This document shows positions 63,201-64,000 of a stretch of 64,000 bases of DNA, one piece after another; position 1 is the first letter of the stretch; the number at the start of each line of letters is the position of its first letter. The notes beneath the pieces were generated by a model that was not told the origin of the DNA, ran no database searches, and saw nothing but the letters and a program-made list of their open reading frames with translations. Origin of the DNA: Eutreptiella sp. 'Long Island Sound 2002' (lineage: Eukaryota > Euglenozoa > Euglenophyceae > Eutreptiales > Eutreptiaceae); the NCBI GenBank assembly GCA_964036045.1, contig CAXIWF010000526.1, positions 62,001-126,000 on the forward strand, given 5' to 3'. Made by a program: the position numbers and the translations under genes.

Positions 63201-63860
63201 TTCTGAGAATTTTCCAAGAATTTTCCGAGAATTTTCTGAGAATTTTCCGAGAATTTTCCGAGAATTTTCCGAGAATTTTCCGAGAATTTTCCGAGAATTT
63301 TCCGAGAATTTTCTGAGAATTTTCCGAGAATTTTCCGAGAATTTTCTGAGAATTTTCTGAGAATTTTCCGAGAATTTTCCGAGAATTTTCCGAGAATTTT
63401 CCGAGAATTTTCCGAGAATTTTCCGAGAATTTTCCGAGAATTTTCTGAGAATTTTCCGAGAATTTTCCGAGAATTTTCTGAGAATTTTCTGAGAATTTTC
63501 CGAGAATTTTCTGAGAATTTTCCGAGAATTTTCCGAGAATTTTCCGAGAATTTTCCGAGAATTTTCTGAGAATTTTCCGAGAATTTTCCGAGAATTTTCC
63601 GAGAATTTTCCGAGAATTTTCCGAGAATTTTCCGAAAATTTTCCGAGAATTTTCCGAGAATTTTCCGAGAATTTTCCGAGAATTTTCCGAGAATTTTCCG
63701 AGAATTTTCCGTCAATTTTCCGAGAATTTTCCGAGAATTTTCCGAAAATTTTCCGAGAATTTTCCGAGAATTTTCCGAGAATTTTCCGAGAATTTTCCGA
63801 GAATTTTCCGAGAATTTTCCGAGAATTTTCCGAGAATTTTCTGAGAATTTTCCGAGAATT
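60177..63860 (+). repeat. About 5.1-kb higher-order repeat, copy 2
   Basis: This is the second copy of 55,018-58,844, with A landmarks at 60,422 and 61,093 and an X module with GAAATTTCC at 61,843 and GTCAATTTT at 62,402 (559 bp). A GGTAATTTT unit near 61,390 and a GAGAGATTTCC unit near 61,645 are private to it. It leaves the shared sequence near 63,860, where a GCCGAG unit starts a B tail. Confidence 0.8.
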
Positions 63861-64000
63861 TGCCGAGAATTTTCTGGGAATTTTCCGAGAATTTTCCAAG
63901 AATTTTCCGAGAATTTTCCGAGAATTTTCCGAGAATTTTCCGTCAATTTTCCGAGAATTTTCCGAGAATTTTCCGAGATTTTCCGAGAATTTTCCGAGAA
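63861..64000 (+). repeat. B module tail, cut by window end
   Basis: The last 140 bases have GCCGAG, CTGGG, CCAAG, GTCAATTTT near 63,942 and a 10-bp GAGATTTTCC unit near 63,975, the order found after the GATAA landmark in other B modules. The front is missing, as at 53,531. The window ends inside the array. Confidence 0.75.

Larger units (their letters stand above)
1..64000. repeat. 11-bp satellite array filling the window
   Basis: Every stretch I read is made of tandem copies of the 11-bp unit TTTTCCGAGAA, about 5,800 in all, with point variants and rare 9-, 10- or 12-bp units. Consensus GC is 4/11 (36%). There is one CpG per unit, so the consensus CpG observed/expected ratio is 2.75. Common variants are TTCTGAG (CpG to TpG), CCAAG (CpG to CpA), GTCAATTTT, GAGATTTTT, CGGAG, CCCAG, CCGGG and GAAAATTTT. 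Neither end of the window leaves the array. No stop codon exists in any frame of the consensus, which explains the long open frames on both strands. Size and higher-order structure indicate eukaryotic constitutive heterochromatin. Centromere, pericentromere, subtelomere and interstitial knob cannot be told apart from sequence alone. Confidence 0.99.

Noticed and set aside
1-64000. CRISPR array
   Set aside because: The direct repeats abut one another without unique spacers, the unit is 11 bp, and no cas genes are present.
1-64000. Telomeric repeat array
   Set aside because: The unit lacks the G-rich strand typical of telomeres (TTTAGGG- or TTAGGG-like), is interrupted by multi-kb module structure, and neither window end shows a chromosome end. 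A subtelomeric position remains possible.
1-64000. Coding minisatellite of a repetitive surface, silk-like or antifreeze protein
   Set aside because: A coding repeat normally keeps a length divisible by three. Here the unit is 11 bp, and 9-, 10- and 12-bp units shift frame freely with no sign of selection to keep one frame.
1-64000. tRNA, rRNA, other RNA genes, promoters, terminators or replication origins
   Set aside because: No stretch departs from the 11-bp unit for long enough to hold one, and the motif-like matches that exist repeat thousands of times.

Overview
The whole window, from base 1 to base 64,000, is one satellite array. It is built from about 5,800 tandem copies of an 11-bp unit, read here on the + strand as TTTTCCGAGAA (bottom strand TTCTCGGAAAA). 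Both ends lie inside the array, so it continues past the window on each side. I found no unique sequence, transposable element, RNA gene or believable protein-coding gene. By eye, about one unit in four or five carries a substitution (counted roughly over 6,001-7,000), and a small number of units are 9, 10 or 12 bp long.

The consensus unit has no stop codon in any of the six frames. Because 11 is not a multiple of 3, all three frames of a strand encode the same 11-residue peptide in rotation: FSENSRKILGK on the bottom strand and FSENFPRIFRE on the top. This gives overlapping open frames of up to about 1,860 codons on both strands over the same DNA. I treat all of them as by-products of the repeat and annotate no CDS. 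Size, purity and multi-kilobase higher-order structure point to eukaryotic heterochromatin (centromeric, pericentromeric, subtelomeric or an interstitial knob). I do not recognise the unit and cannot name the organism.

The real content is the hierarchy above the 11-bp unit, readable from rare variant units used as landmarks. (1) A GAGAAG...GATAA landmark occurs 35 times, in a common A form (28, preceded by two GAGATTTTT units) and a B form (7, preceded by one). (2) A B module of about 1.3 kb starts at GAAAGTTGCG, passes the B landmark and a 12-bp AAGGGG unit, and ends at a GTCAT unit (complete or partial near 0, 7, 13.6, 21.3, 28.8, 49.4, 53.5 and 59 kb). (3) An X module follows an A landmark and contains GAAATTTCC, then GTCAATTTT about 570 bp later (six copies: 0.9, 22.8, 36.7, 50.9, 55.9 and 61.1 kb). 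(4) A ladder module is marked by GGGAATTTTCGG at intervals of 165, 242, 231 and 362 bp (4.9, 17.5 and 26.8 kb).

These modules are assembled by nested duplication. About 1-12,600 is repeated at about 21,809-35,555 (offset 21.8 rising to 22.95 kb). Smaller tandem duplications have offsets of 869 bp (14,394-16,131), 735 bp (29,256-30,725), 3,652 bp (38.1-44.5 kb), 1,484 bp (43.0-46.0 kb), 760 bp (54.2-55.65 kb) and about 5.1 kb (55.0-63.9 kb). The pattern is what unequal exchange or replication-based amplification leaves behind.

The most interesting functional reading is of the unit itself. Each repeat contains GAATTTTC, a two-site heat-shock element (GAAnnTTC), and TTCCGAGAA, a match to the STAT consensus TTCYNRGAA. 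It also has one CpG, and an A2T4 tract recurring every 11 bp, close to the helical repeat, which predicts sustained DNA curvature. The motifs are plainly present; any function is inference.
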